Below, piece after piece: positions 1-5,289 of a stretch of DNA of 5,289 nt (its first letter is position 1; each line of letters begins with the position of its first letter). The translations under genes and the position numbers were made by a program. Under the pieces are notes generated by a model, which saw only the letters and a list, made by a program, of their open reading frames with translations, was not told the origin of the DNA and did no database searches. This DNA comes from Clostridiales bacterium (GTDB lineage Bacteria > Bacillota > Clostridia > Saccharofermentanales > Saccharofermentanaceae): assembly GCA_003543635.1 (NCBI GenBank), contig DNAE01000163.1, positions 1 to 5,289 on the forward strand. The letters are read 5' to 3'.

Positions 1-3
1 TAC

Positions 4-80
4 TGGCGTCCCCGATGTGATTCGAAAACACGACCTTCCGCTTAGGAGGCGGACGCTCTATCCGGCTGAGCTACGCAAAC
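4..80 (-). tRNA. tRNA-Arg with anticodon CCU (reads AGG), with two helix mismatches
   Basis: The minus strand folds as a 77-base cloverleaf with an encoded CCA end (6-4) and discriminator G (7). The D stem GCTC/GAGC, the anticodon stem TCCGC/GCGGA with loop CTCCTAA (anticodon CCT at 46-44), the variable loop AGGTC and the T loop TTCGAAT are all standard. AGG codons are common in the neighbouring genes, so a CCU tRNA would be useful. Two helices are imperfect. In the acceptor stem GTTTGCG faces CGGGGAC, giving a G-G clash at pair 5-68 and two U-G wobbles. In the T stem the near-universal 53-61 G-C pair is U-C, and 49-65 is G-U. It could be a functional but weakened tRNA or an early pseudogene. 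It has its own promoter-like sequence just upstream and lies downstream of a terminator, so it is probably transcribed separately from the rnf genes. Confidence 0.88.
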
Positions 81-95
81 TTACCGAACTTGTAT

Positions 96-104
96 ATTCT
101 ACCA
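96..104 (-). promoter_or_regulatory. Extended -10 promoter for the tRNA-Arg gene
   Basis: On the minus strand TGG followed by TAGAAT forms an extended -10 element (TGn plus a five-of-six match to TATAAT). Fifteen bases separate it from the first base of the tRNA, which would give a short leader of about 8 nt for RNase P removal. No convincing -35 hexamer is present at 16-18 bases (the best is a TTCGCT-like sequence), which fits use of the extended -10. It lies between the upstream terminator and the tRNA, where such a promoter is expected. Confidence 0.5.
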
Positions 105-137
105 CATTTCTTGTAAAAGCGAATAACTTTTTTACTG

Positions 138-175
138 AAATAATAACCCCGCTCGTCCTTGCGGTACGAACGGGG
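138..175 (-). terminator. Rho-independent terminator ending the candidate small RNA and the rnf operon
   Basis: In minus-strand RNA, arms CCCCGUUCGU (175-166) and ACGAGCGGGG (156-147) pair over ten uninterrupted positions, one of them a U-G wobble. The loop ACCGCAAGG can close further as CC-GCAA-GG with a GNRA tetraloop and a single bulged A. The stem is followed by UUAUUAUUU (146-138). The wobble becomes a C-A mismatch on the plus strand, and the U-rich tail is on the minus side, so the orientation is clear. It stops transcription coming from the genes at right and from the promoter at 263-236, and separates both from the tRNA. Confidence 0.8.
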
Positions 176-230
176 CAAACCGTATATAGAGAGGGGAACG
201 GTTTGGTAAATTCAGTGTCGTTTCCGACAT
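138..230 (-). ncRNA. Candidate small structured RNA (about 90 nt), unrecognised family
   Basis: A near-consensus promoter ends at 236, so transcription should begin near A230 and stop at the terminator tail near 138. Three hairpins fill the interval. Hairpin 1 is UGUCG-GAAA-CGACA (229-216), a perfect five-base-pair stem with a GNRA tetraloop at the very 5' end. After a ten-base single-stranded linker, hairpin 2 has the perfect eight-base-pair arms CAAACCGU (205-198) and ACGGUUUG (183-176) around a 14-nt pyrimidine-rich loop UCCCCUCUCUAUAU. Hairpin 3 is the terminator and stacks directly on hairpin 2. An exposed C-rich loop is typical of Gram-positive small RNAs that bind Shine-Dalgarno sequences. 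I do not recognise the family. A 3'-UTR-derived RNA processed from the operon transcript, or a plain double terminator, are alternatives. Confidence 0.5.
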
Positions 231-235
231 ATGTA

Positions 236-263
236 ATTATAAAGGTATGGTGCTGTTTTTCAA
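236..263 (-). promoter_or_regulatory. Sigma-A-type promoter downstream of the membrane-protein gene
   Basis: The minus strand has TTGAAA (263-258, five of six to TTGACA), a 16-base spacer and a perfect TATAAT (241-236). An A/T-rich stretch lies directly upstream, as in an UP element. The predicted start is near 230. The promoter begins only about 20 bases after the stop codon of the gene at 1319-282 and fires toward the three-hairpin region and the terminator, which makes a transcript of only about 90 nt. The close match and correct spacing make this the best promoter in the window. Confidence 0.65.
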
Positions 264-281
264 GTAATAATAATTTTAGAT

Positions 282-1319
282 TTAGAAGGATACGGCTATC
301 TCAAGGAGCGCAAAGAAGACACCCGCAAGGATCAGCATCAGAGGTGCTCCGTATACGTGTATCGACCTTTCAGAGAAGACCGTCTTCCTCTTATATACGA
401 ACAGAAGAGCCGTGACTGCAAGATCGAACATCACGATAAGGATGTATCCTTTAAGATCCGAATACAATGGTATGAGGAAGGACAGGATCATGCCCTCGTA
501 AGGAAGAGATCTTGCTATCCCCTCCCTCCTTGCTATCAGGGTCACTATTGCGGTGAATACGAGTATTGCAAAAGGCATATAGGGTTTAAGGAGATCCGGA
601 ACAAACATCAACAGGAGGCAGAAAAGAGCCGTACCGGCGAATATAAGCCTTTCTCTGATGAAGGTATCAAGGACCTCCTTACGGGCACTCGGCATGTCGT
701 CAAAGGAGACCAGTTCCTCCGAGGTGAAGCAGATATTACGTCCGGCAATAACGGAGGCCAGAAGCGAGAAAGCGGCCAGAAAGAGGCCCGAGAACAAGAT
801 CACCGTCGATAGTCTCGAGGTCTCAAACAGCCCCACCGTAAGGAAGGAGAATCCTGCGGAGGCAACGGAGGCTGCCGTGGGGACGACTATCTCTCTGAAG
901 ATACCTGCCCTCCCCTTTTCCCTGCTGCCGAGGAAGGTGAATCCCAGGGCGAGGGGCATATAGCACCAGACAGGACAGCCGGGGGCATAGGCCTCGGGAA
1001 TAAAGGATAAAGCCACCACCGGACCCGCATTCAGGATGAGGGACAACGGGATAAGCTTTTGACGTTCGAAGAAACGGAAGGTGATGCTCCATAAGACTAT
1101 GAGAACGAGATAGTACAGACCGCTCATCAGGTAGTCCGTAGAACAGGAGAGCACCGAGGCAACCGACAGGACCGAACAGATAAGATAAGGGGCAGCTTGG
1201 GAAGTCAGATAGACATTCCTTCCGGAATCCCTCTCGGAGATCTCATCAAAGAGACTCTCTTTTTTCTCATCGCCGGGCACATCAAAGGGCGACAGCCTTT
1301 TGTTGAATAGTGATGCCAT
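282..1319 (-). CDS. Unrecognised polytopic membrane protein at the end of the rnf operon
   Basis: I do not recognise this 345-residue protein. Residues 1-40 are polar and probably cytoplasmic. About ten hydrophobic segments follow, near residues 42-62, 66-84, 88-107, 112-131, 143-164, 170-192, 225-243, 247-263, 274-308 (probably two) and 322-343. A polar loop at 193-224 splits the protein into a six- and a four-segment half. Cysteines at 48, 59, 115 and 119 lie in or near membrane segments, with a GCPVWC motif at 114-119. The ATG at 1319 has an AAGGAG Shine-Dalgarno four bases upstream and sits 14 bases after the rnfG stop, so it is very likely cotranscribed. It occupies the place where clostridial operons carry rnfE, rnfA and rnfB. 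It lacks the recognisable RnfA/RnfE sequence blocks, so I do not call it either. A role as membrane partner of the Rnf-like proteins is inference. Confidence 0.8.
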   Translation of the reverse strand: MASLFNKRLSPFDVPGDEKKESLFDEISERDSGRNVYLTSQAAPYLICSVLSVASVLSCSTDYLMSGLYYLVLIVLWSITFRFFERQKLIPLSLILNAGPVVALSFIPEAYAPGCPVWCYMPLALGFTFLGSREKGRAGIFREIVVPTAASVASAGFSFLTVGLFETSRLSTVILFSGLFLAAFSLLASVIAGRNICFTSEELVSFDDMPSARKEVLDTFIRERLIFAGTALFCLLLMFVPDLLKPYMPFAILVFTAIVTLIARREGIARSLPYEGMILSFLIPLYSDLKGYILIVMFDLAVTALLFVYKRKTVFSERSIHVYGAPLMLILAGVFFALLEIAVSF

Positions 1320-1333
1320 GTGTCTCCTTTCCC

Positions 1334-2677
1334 TTACGCCATCCAGTTAAGGTATTCCTTGAGGAATTTGTAAGAAATATTGATACCGCTAATGACGTAC
1401 TCGGATCTCTGGGAAGCTCCGGGGATGCCGTCTATACTCGTTCTTATCTCGGAGAAGGGGATACCGTCCACGCTCTCCGAGCTGATCTTGATGTCGTTAT
1501 CGGGGATGATGCCGTCCTCGTATCCCTCGTTATCGTCCCTCTGGACGATGTTGCCGGATACGGGAGTCTCTATACCTTCGACATAGCCTTCCCCGTCGTC
1601 CCCGCCCTGTCCCGTCAAGGACATGGCAGTCTGGGCAAGGGTAAGATCCCCTATTACATTACCGTCCTCATCCAACTCCTTGAAGAGGTTGGGATAATCG
1701 TCGAAGGAATAGACTATGTAGCCGTCGGATGTCGTTAATCCCAGCTCCTCGGGAGTTCCGCCGAAAAGATATGTGATGACTCCGGAAAGATCCTCCAGAT
1801 ACATATCCTTCGTATATCCCTGCATGGAATATCCGATACATTCCTGCACGAGTTCCGTGAAGGGGCGGATATTTATGGTAACGCCGTCGACTATATCAGT
1901 CGTTCCGTCCGACTTCATGGCAAGTTCCGCGGGATCCTGGACAAGGAGGAGCTTGTGACAGAGGTTGTATGCCTGGGTCGCCCACAATTCCCCCGATACG
2001 GAATATGCACCGGTGAGGGACGCTTCCCTCTTGTTCTTCGTTGTCCTGTCCACATTAAAGGCGTCCCACTGCACCGATACGATCAGTCCGTCACGGACCT
2101 CCATCTCCACGAAGTCCAGATATCCCGAATTATCGGCATAGAGCTTCTGGGCGTAGTAGACACCGTCGTTAAGGCCGTATATGGTACTCGTTACCTGTTC
2201 GGGATCTATGGCCATGTCGTTGCCGTTCAAGGCCACGGGGACCTGGGAGAACAGGCACTGCCCGGCAATAAGGTCTATCTCCTCATCTGTTATGGAGGCG
2301 GGAAACTCCTCGTCTGCAATATGTTTTATGCCGGTGAGCTCCGCTCCGTCGTATGTTATTCCCGTAAGAAGGTGAAGCTGCGTGTAGTCCTTTGTGGTGA
2401 CCGTGAGATCGATGACGAATCCGTAGGGATTACCCTCTTCATCGAAGGCTTCGTAGACATGGGAGATCTCCTCGTAGGATGAGAATGCCTCAGAGGGAAG
2501 TTCCTCGTATCTGTCGGCGGGAAGAACGTCACCGAACCGCTCCGCGTAGTTTCTCTGCACCCTCTTGCTCTCTTCGTCCGAGGAGAGGAATGCACCGAAG
2601 ATCAGGACCGCCACGCTCAGTGCGACCAGCATCAGGGCTTCCAAAGTAGTCTTCCTTATGAGCTTACCCTCAAGCAA
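1334..2677 (-). CDS. rnfG: RnfG-like protein, enlarged, with degenerate FMN-binding motifs
   Basis: RnfG is the extracytoplasmic, single-helix subunit that normally holds an FMN bound covalently to the Thr of a DxxS/TGAT motif. With the TTG start this protein has 447 residues, roughly twice the usual RnfG. A membrane helix lies at 12-31. The first FMN-binding-like module (about 73-180) has the RnfG-style YGFVIDLTV and GAELTGIKHI blocks, but ends in a weak motif D158-PEQVTST. A second module (about 186-281) resembles clostridial FMN-binding domains and ends D261-IVDGVT. A third motif-like end, D416-GIPGAS, precedes a NISYKFLKEYL tail. An acidic, glycine-rich linker covers about 356-405. No site is canonical. 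Longer in-frame starts exist up to 2725 but lack a Shine-Dalgarno; AGGGAGGGG lies six bases before TTG 2677. The gene overlaps the rnfD end by eight bases. The family call rests on the N-terminal half and position, and a diverged paralogue is likely. Confidence 0.75.
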   Translation of the reverse strand: MLEGKLIRKTTLEALMLVALSVAVLIFGAFLSSDEESKRVQRNYAERFGDVLPADRYEELPSEAFSSYEEISHVYEAFDEEGNPYGFVIDLTVTTKDYTQLHLLTGITYDGAELTGIKHIADEEFPASITDEEIDLIAGQCLFSQVPVALNGNDMAIDPEQVTSTIYGLNDGVYYAQKLYADNSGYLDFVEMEVRDGLIVSVQWDAFNVDRTTKNKREASLTGAYSVSGELWATQAYNLCHKLLLVQDPAELAMKSDGTTDIVDGVTINIRPFTELVQECIGYSMQGYTKDMYLEDLSGVITYLFGGTPEELGLTTSDGYIVYSFDDYPNLFKELDEDGNVIGDLTLAQTAMSLTGQGGDDGEGYVEGIETPVSGNIVQRDDNEGYEDGIIPDNDIKISSESVDGIPFSEIRTSIDGIPGASQRSEYVISGINISYKFLKEYLNWMA

Positions 2678-3617
2678 GATCTTCCCCTCCCTTCGCGGGG
2701 GCATGCCTTCCCGCCACATCCGCAAATCTTATGAACTCCGAGATCAATCCCGATACCATTACCGGGACCAACATGGTGAGGCAATCGTTACCCAGGAGGG
2801 ATACCATGACTGCCACGAAGCCGCAGACCATACCGGAGACTATGGCGGCCACTCCCCTTCCCACGGATGTATAAACATCCGACATGAGGAAAAACGCGCT
2901 GAAAGCTATACCGGAGGTCATGACGAACACCAGTGTGTTATAGGGATCGTACTGAATATCTATTATGAGCCTTCCCAGGATAACGGTTACCAGGAATCCG
3001 AGGGGCGCTTCAAGTCTTACGGCCTTCTTGACCATGAGATAAGCAGCCCCCGCCAGGATGACCACAAGGCAACCTGTTCCGATATACGTGGGATAGTTAC
3101 CCGCCGCAAGTTCCATCGGACGGAAGGAAGGATAATCGAAGGGCGTCATGCCCTCGGGGACATCCGTATCGATAAGGGATCTCATATAAAGAAGCTTCTC
3201 TCCCACCGCAGCGAATCCACGGGTCCTCATGGGGAAACAGAGCTCAACAAAGAGCCTTCCCGCCGCCGCAGGGTGCACGAAGGAAGCACCGGGGCCGCCG
3301 AAGAGGGCCTTCATGACTATCGCACCGAAAAGCGTGGCAGCCGCGGCAATATAAAGGGATGTTCCCGGGGGAAGGAGCAATGCGACGATGATTCCGCTCG
3401 ATACGGGACTCAGATCCTGAACGTTATCCGTATGCATCAATGCGCCGGTCATAAGATCCGACAGGAACCACAGAAGGGCGCAAAAGACGACGAGTATAAG
3501 AGCCCTGATACCGTAGGAGAATACGGCATAGGTGATACAGGGCACGAGGGCCGTTATCAGTTTGAGCTGCATAACGGCGATGTTATTATCCGTATGTATA
3601 AAGGGGGCATTGCTCAT
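2670..3617 (-). CDS. rnfD: RnfD-like membrane subunit with altered FMN-attachment motif
   Basis: RnfD is the integral membrane subunit of the Rnf complex, related to NqrB, and usually carries a covalent FMN on the Thr of an SGATPL motif. This 315-residue protein has the usual length and layout: N-terminal helices, DLSPVSSGIIVALLLPPG (68-85, matching the family's D-xx-xxTGLLLALxLPP block), FGGPGASFVHPAAAGR (106-121, family FGGxGxNxFNPAxxGR), a long loop, then five or so further helices. The FMN site aligns as D152-VPEGMTPF, so the acceptor Thr (158) and following Pro remain but Ser is Glu and Ala is Met. The late family motif with TSP reads SDVYTSVGRG (246-255) and lacks the proline. The ATG overlaps the rnfC stop as ATGA, and AAGGAGGT (3633-3626) lies eight bases upstream, so the start is secure. 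Family assignment is firm; a standard flavin function is uncertain. Confidence 0.88.
   Translation of the reverse strand: MSNAPFIHTDNNIAVMQLKLITALVPCITYAVFSYGIRALILVVFCALLWFLSDLMTGALMHTDNVQDLSPVSSGIIVALLLPPGTSLYIAAAATLFGAIVMKALFGGPGASFVHPAAAGRLFVELCFPMRTRGFAAVGEKLLYMRSLIDTDVPEGMTPFDYPSFRPMELAAGNYPTYIGTGCLVVILAGAAYLMVKKAVRLEAPLGFLVTVILGRLIIDIQYDPYNTLVFVMTSGIAFSAFFLMSDVYTSVGRGVAAIVSGMVCGFVAVMVSLLGNDCLTMLVPVMVSGLISEFIRFADVAGRHAPAKGGEDLA
2683..2692 (-). promoter_or_regulatory. Ribosome-binding site that decides the rnfG TTG start; possible small-RNA target
   Basis: The minus strand reads AGGGAGGGGA, inside the last codons of rnfD, with six bases between its last G and the TTG at 2677-2675. ATG and TTG codons further upstream in the same frame have no site at workable spacing: the ATG at 2704 is only one base from a GGAAGG, and those at 2719 and 2725 have nothing good. 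The purine run can pair over ten bases with the C/U-rich loop at 197-184. Confidence 0.6.
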
Positions 3618-5104
3618 ACGCTCTTACCTCCTTCGAAGGGAAGGATCATCTCATCGGAATCGACCTCGATCTCCTTCTTCTCCTCGGTCTCATAGGACTC
3701 CAGAAGAGATACGGCACCGAGTTTTATCTTCTCGACATTAAAGTGTGTTCTCGTGGAGTACAGCCTTTTCGATGAGGCGTAGGAGGCGATAACTCCCGTG
3801 AGGTCCAGTCCCGAAGGACAGACATAGGAGCACACTCCGCAGGAGATGCACTTGAGGGCACCCTCCTCTCCTGCTCTTTCCGCCTTGCCCTTCTTGAGCA
3901 GGCTGAACAGAAGTCCCGGCTCCAGATCCATGGGACAGGCGATGGTGCAGTCTCCGCAATGGACGCAGGGGACCGTGGTCACCTCCCGGGACTTGAGGAC
4001 GGTGATGCCTGAGGTGGTCTTTATTATGGGTGTGTTATCCGGGTCCTTGATCTCCAGACCGGTGAAGCAGTTGCCCCAGATAACCGTATTCTGGGTCTTC
4101 AAGGTTCCGTTGATGGTATTCATGAGCTCCGAGACCGGGGTGCCGATGGGAGCGATGACGTTGTTTCCGACGCCGTCGTCCCCGGTGACCGTCACGACCC
4201 TTGCCACCAGGGGCATGTTATCGCAGATGGCCTCCCAGCAGGCATAGAGGGTGGAGCAATTGAAGAGGACTGCTCCGCAGGTCTCCTCGAGGGTCTCGTG
4301 CTCGTCGATCTCCACATCGTATAAGGCCCTGGCTATCAGCCTGTAGTAGCCCTGGGGGAACCTGTCCTTAAAGTAGGAGATATTGAAGGCATAACCGGAA
4401 TACCTGTCCGAGGTGCGCTCCATGGCGGCCTGGATGGCCGTCATCTCCTCCTTGCGGTCATCGGCAAAAAGGAACCTTATCTTGGAGACGCCGACGGCGC
4501 CCGCCACGGCAACGGCTCCCATGAGTATATAGTCCGCGGAATTCGTTATCCTGACGTGGTCGGAGTCCGCATAGGGTTCCGATTGGAGACAGTTGACCAG
4601 GAGCTCGTCCACGTTCATCATCCTGGCCCTGTTTATCTTCGCGATGGTGGGTATTCCCTCGCCTCCCATACCTACGATACCGGCATCCTTGATGATGCCC
4701 ATAACGGAGGAGGCACTGATGTTAACGTCGGGCCTGGGGGTCACGGACGGATGGAAGGTCCTCTTCCTGTCACTCTTAATGAACACCGCCTTGCAGGTGA
4801 CGTTATTGGGGAGGGTGATATCCCTTATGTCGGTAACATCACCTGAAATACCGCTGTGAACGGGAACGGCAAAGGTACCGGGAGCCGGCATACCGACACA
4901 CTGACCGATGAGGACATGCTCCCCCACGCTGACCGTGGGGATGACCTCGTCACCGTAGTTCTGCTTCATGGGGAGGATTATCCTGGTGGGATAGACCCTT
5001 TCCAGCATTATTTCCCGCTTAAAAGAGGGACGCTTTGAAAGGTCCAAAGCGTCTCCGATCAAAATATCATTATTAAATGAATGTACGCCCCCGAAAAGCG
5101 GCAT
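3614..5104 (-). CDS. rnfC: RnfC-like iron-sulfur subunit with divergent nucleotide pocket
   Basis: RnfC is the peripheral cytoplasmic subunit that takes electrons to or from NAD(H) and passes them to the membrane part. This 496-residue protein has the family opening FGGVHS (4-9), an N-terminal barrel-like domain, the NuoF-like fold with GIVGMGGEGIPTIAK (142-156), NCLQSEPYADSDH (171-183), FPQG (249-252), FNCSTLYA (281-288) and RVVTVTG (302-308), then two intact [4Fe-4S] motifs: C380-x2-C383-x2-C386-x3-C390-P and C419-x2-C422-x2-C425-x3-C429-P. Departures from the family include Ala to Glu in the GGAGFP loop, ECEP changed to QSEP, loss of the AEKQ following FPQG, and no GGPMMG block (IWGNCFTG instead). 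An acidic tail of about 60 residues follows the clusters. The ATG overlaps the sigma-gene stop by one base (TGATG); the only Shine-Dalgarno-like GAGGG (5121-5117) is 12 bases away, suggesting coupled translation. The loss of normal NADH binding is inference. Confidence 0.9.
   Translation of the reverse strand: MPLFGGVHSFNNDILIGDALDLSKRPSFKREIMLERVYPTRIILPMKQNYGDEVIPTVSVGEHVLIGQCVGMPAPGTFAVPVHSGISGDVTDIRDITLPNNVTCKAVFIKSDRKRTFHPSVTPRPDVNISASSVMGIIKDAGIVGMGGEGIPTIAKINRARMMNVDELLVNCLQSEPYADSDHVRITNSADYILMGAVAVAGAVGVSKIRFLFADDRKEEMTAIQAAMERTSDRYSGYAFNISYFKDRFPQGYYRLIARALYDVEIDEHETLEETCGAVLFNCSTLYACWEAICDNMPLVARVVTVTGDDGVGNNVIAPIGTPVSELMNTINGTLKTQNTVIWGNCFTGLEIKDPDNTPIIKTTSGITVLKSREVTTVPCVHCGDCTIACPMDLEPGLLFSLLKKGKAERAGEEGALKCISCGVCSYVCPSGLDLTGVIASYASSKRLYSTRTHFNVEKIKLGAVSLLESYETEEKKEIEVDSDEMILPFEGGKSV
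3626..3633 (-). promoter_or_regulatory. Strong ribosome-binding site of rnfD
   Basis: AAGGAGGT on the minus strand is a near-perfect anti-16S match, eight bases before the ATG at 3617. It lies inside the end of rnfC and fixes the rnfD start at the ATGA overlap. It overlaps a perfect ten-base palindrome CCTTCGAAGG (3639-3630), whose hairpin would be too short to be convincing as a regulator. Confidence 0.7.
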
Positions 5105-5289
5105 CAGTCCGCATAACCCTCAAGGCGCTTGGCAAAACTGGATCTGCCGAGCTTTCTGATCGCCTTCGCCTCGATCTGACGGATCCTCTCTCGGGTAACG
5201 CCCAGGCTCTTACCCACCTCTTCGAGGGTCCTCTGCTTGTCATCATCGAGTCCGAATCTGAGTCTGATGACCTTTGCCTCTCTCTCCGT
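5104..5289 (-). CDS. rpoD: Sigma-70 family factor, housekeeping RpoD/SigA type, C-terminal fragment
   Basis: Only the last 61 codons are in the window; the gene continues past the right edge. They encode sigma region 4: [15 protein letters not shown], then the helix-turn-helix that reads the -35 element ([20 protein letters not shown]), then AKAIRKL. [15 protein letters not shown] plus [13 protein letters not shown] is the signature of the primary vegetative sigma factor group. The final part, [14 protein letters not shown], differs from the HPSRSKKLxxFL ending common in SigA, so a closely related alternative group 2 sigma cannot be excluded without the rest of the gene. Its TGA (5106-5104) shares a base with the rnfC ATG, so the two genes are probably cotranscribed and translationally coupled. 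Confidence 0.88.
   Translation of the reverse strand, partial: TEREAKVIRLRFGLDDDKQRTLEEVGKSLGVTRERIRQIEAKAIRKLGRSSFAKRLEGYAD

Noticed and set aside
132..230. A 32-codon minus-strand reading frame beginning ATG at 230 on the predicted transcript start
   Set aside because: Its stop lies beyond the terminator tail, it has no Shine-Dalgarno, and it runs through all three hairpins, so the RNA structure explains the interval better.
4..280. tRNA end as an integration site for a mobile element
   Set aside because: No integrase, direct repeat of the tRNA 3' end or phage-like gene is visible in the window.
282..1319. Membrane protein as an RnfE/RnfA fusion
   Set aside because: A GCP at 114-116 and the many helices recall the LGLCP region of RnfE, but the surrounding conserved residues and the internal duplicated pattern of RnfA/E are not visible and it is too short for a full fusion.
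1955..2482. A 175-codon plus-strand frame and other shorter plus-strand frames inside rnfG, rnfC and the membrane-protein gene
   Set aside because: All lie opposite recognised or well-started minus-strand genes with good Shine-Dalgarno sites; none has a convincing domain or start.
3630..3639. Palindrome CCTTCGAAGG as an operator or hairpin over the rnfD ribosome-binding site
   Set aside because: Only three base pairs could form around a four-base loop and it arises from codons plus the Shine-Dalgarno; no second copy was seen.
2565..3695. A 376-codon open frame on the plus strand
   Set aside because: It is antisense to rnfD and parts of its neighbours, is full of charged residues and His/Arg with no domain-like pattern, and rnfD is clearly the real gene.

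Overview
The window is probably from a Clostridia-type member of the Bacillota. Evidence is the rnfC-D-G gene order (proteobacterial Rnf operons usually start with rnfA-B), strong purine-rich Shine-Dalgarno sites, frequent AGG/AGA arginine codons and a moderate GC content. The species cannot be named from sequence alone. Every gene I can support lies on the minus strand, so the window reads right to left; long plus-strand reading frames are antisense shadows.

In transcription order: the 3' end of a housekeeping-type sigma-70 gene (5289-5104) overlaps the start of rnfC in a TGATG junction. rnfC (5104-3614), rnfD (3617-2670), a long rnfG-like gene (start probably TTG at 2677, to 1334) and a gene for an unrecognised polytopic membrane protein (1319-282) follow with overlaps or a 14-base gap, so they look like one translationally coupled operon. 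About 80 bases further on is a compact unit with a near-consensus promoter (263-236), three successive hairpins and a Rho-independent terminator (175-138). I read it as a candidate small RNA of about 90 nt that also carries the operon's end terminator. An extended -10 promoter (104-96) and a tRNA-Arg(CCU) gene (80-4) close the window.

The Rnf complex is an ion-translocating ferredoxin:NAD+ oxidoreductase normally built from C, D, G, E, A and B. Here E, A and B are absent and a different membrane protein occupies their place. The remaining subunits are also unusual. RnfC keeps both [4Fe-4S] motifs, but several nucleotide/flavin-pocket residues are changed. RnfD and the RnfG-like protein keep the positions of the covalent-FMN motif DxxS/TGAT, but the S/T position is E, D or P in each recognisable site. 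RnfG is about twice the usual length with two or three FMN-binding-like modules. Together this suggests a divergent, possibly re-purposed Rnf-like membrane redox module tied to the sigma gene. The pyrimidine-rich loop of the candidate small RNA can pair over ten bases with the rnfG ribosome-binding site, which suggests possible feedback on the operon. The function of the module and the regulation are inference.
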